DNA from: Bacillota bacterium | Lineage (GTDB): Bacteria > Bacillota > UBA4882 > UBA8346 | Length of the DNA stretch: 64,000 bases | Assembly (NCBI GenBank): GCA_023401925.1 | Contig: JAEXDA010000046.1 | Coordinates: 37,370-101,369 of the forward strand | Reading direction: 5' to 3' | Shown: positions 63,681 to 64,000 of the stretch, one piece after another | Layout: every line of letters starts with the position of its first letter | Position numbering within the stretch: position 1 is the stretch's first letter | Made by a program: the position numbers and the translations under genes | The notes under the pieces: generated by a model | Seen by the model: the letters and a program-made list of their open reading frames with translations, nothing else | Database searches by the model: none | Told to the model about the DNA's origin: nothing

Positions 63681-64000
63681 CTGTTTGGCTCTCTTGCTTT
63701 GTAAGGCTTGTCGGCCATACTCTTTTCGAAGAATGAATAGGGTCTCCCGAGTTGCCGTGTCATAACTATGTGTAACCTGCCAAGGTCTCAAACCCCGGGG
63801 AAGTTGTGATATTCTCGCCTTTTTTTCTGATTATCACAATATTGCCTTCTGCATTCAAAACAGCATCGGCCTTCCCTACTTTGTGTATTTCGTGGCTCAA
63901 TCCCTTCAACCTTCCGGTTTTCGGCCCGCTACCTTGCTATCTACGCTTAAACCTTTAGGTTACCCTATTGGCTCCAAGACTCGCTACTGGTGGTTGGCTA
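63681..64000. repeat. Long direct repeat, copy 2 (runs off window)
   Basis: Nearly identical to 59063-59400. It continues past the window end, so the full repeat length is unknown. Confidence 0.85.

Overview
The window looks like a chromosome segment of a diderm (outer-membrane-bearing) member of the Bacillota. Bacillota-type traits are a T-box leader on valS, a YesM/YesN two-component pair beside an ABC sugar importer, a SleB-type hydrolase, a DUF5685-DnaJ operon, clean sigma-A promoters and strong Shine-Dalgarno (SD) sites. Outer-membrane traits are a patatin fused to an Omp85-like barrel, a large usher-like barrel with a periplasmic chaperone-like partner, and a sugar-binding protein with no lipobox. 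A Hydrogenispora/Limnochordia-type lineage would fit, but that is a guess from gene content.

Layout. 1-15.5 kb is core housekeeping, almost all on the minus strand: a TldD/PmbA pair (PmbA cut by the window edge), a degenerate AdoMet-decarboxylase-like protein, a beta-CASP metallo-beta-lactamase nuclease, tRNA-Pro(CGG), deoA/pdp and deoB, a GGDEF-EAL protein, T-box-controlled valS, a PLP racemase and rarA. 15.7-24.8 kb holds a SleB-type hydrolase, a secreted protein, a CheY-like regulator, a lone CBM25-like protein, a CBS-GGDEF protein with an unknown partner, glnS and the patatin autotransporter.

24.9-31.3 kb is the most interesting locus: a pilus-like operon with three related small secreted subunits, a minor secreted protein, a chaperone-like protein and an usher-like barrel. 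The last subunit gene is preceded by two tandem cyclic-di-GMP-I (GEMM) riboswitches. Together with the GGDEF and EAL genes nearby this suggests a second-messenger-controlled surface fibre.

31.4-44.4 kb contains a small MGMT-like protein, the DUF5685-DnaJ-zinc-ribbon operon, an OmpR/histidine-kinase pair, and a YesMN-regulated locus for unsaturated uronyl oligosaccharides (GH88 plus ABC importer) with a palindrome over its promoter. 44.5-49.2 kb has a PepSY protein, a C69 dipeptidase and a second TldD/PmbA pair.

49.5-64 kb is a decayed mobile and polymorphic-toxin island. It contains an rfbA remnant, one intact DDE transposase and at least six damaged copies or pieces, three copies of a small coiled-coil gene that each sit just 5' of transposase sequence, three copies of a ~300-bp structured repeat, an RHS toxin gene broken by a stop codon and a frameshift, several RHS scraps, and a set of AT-rich immunity-like genes that remain open. 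No CRISPR array or rRNA gene was seen.
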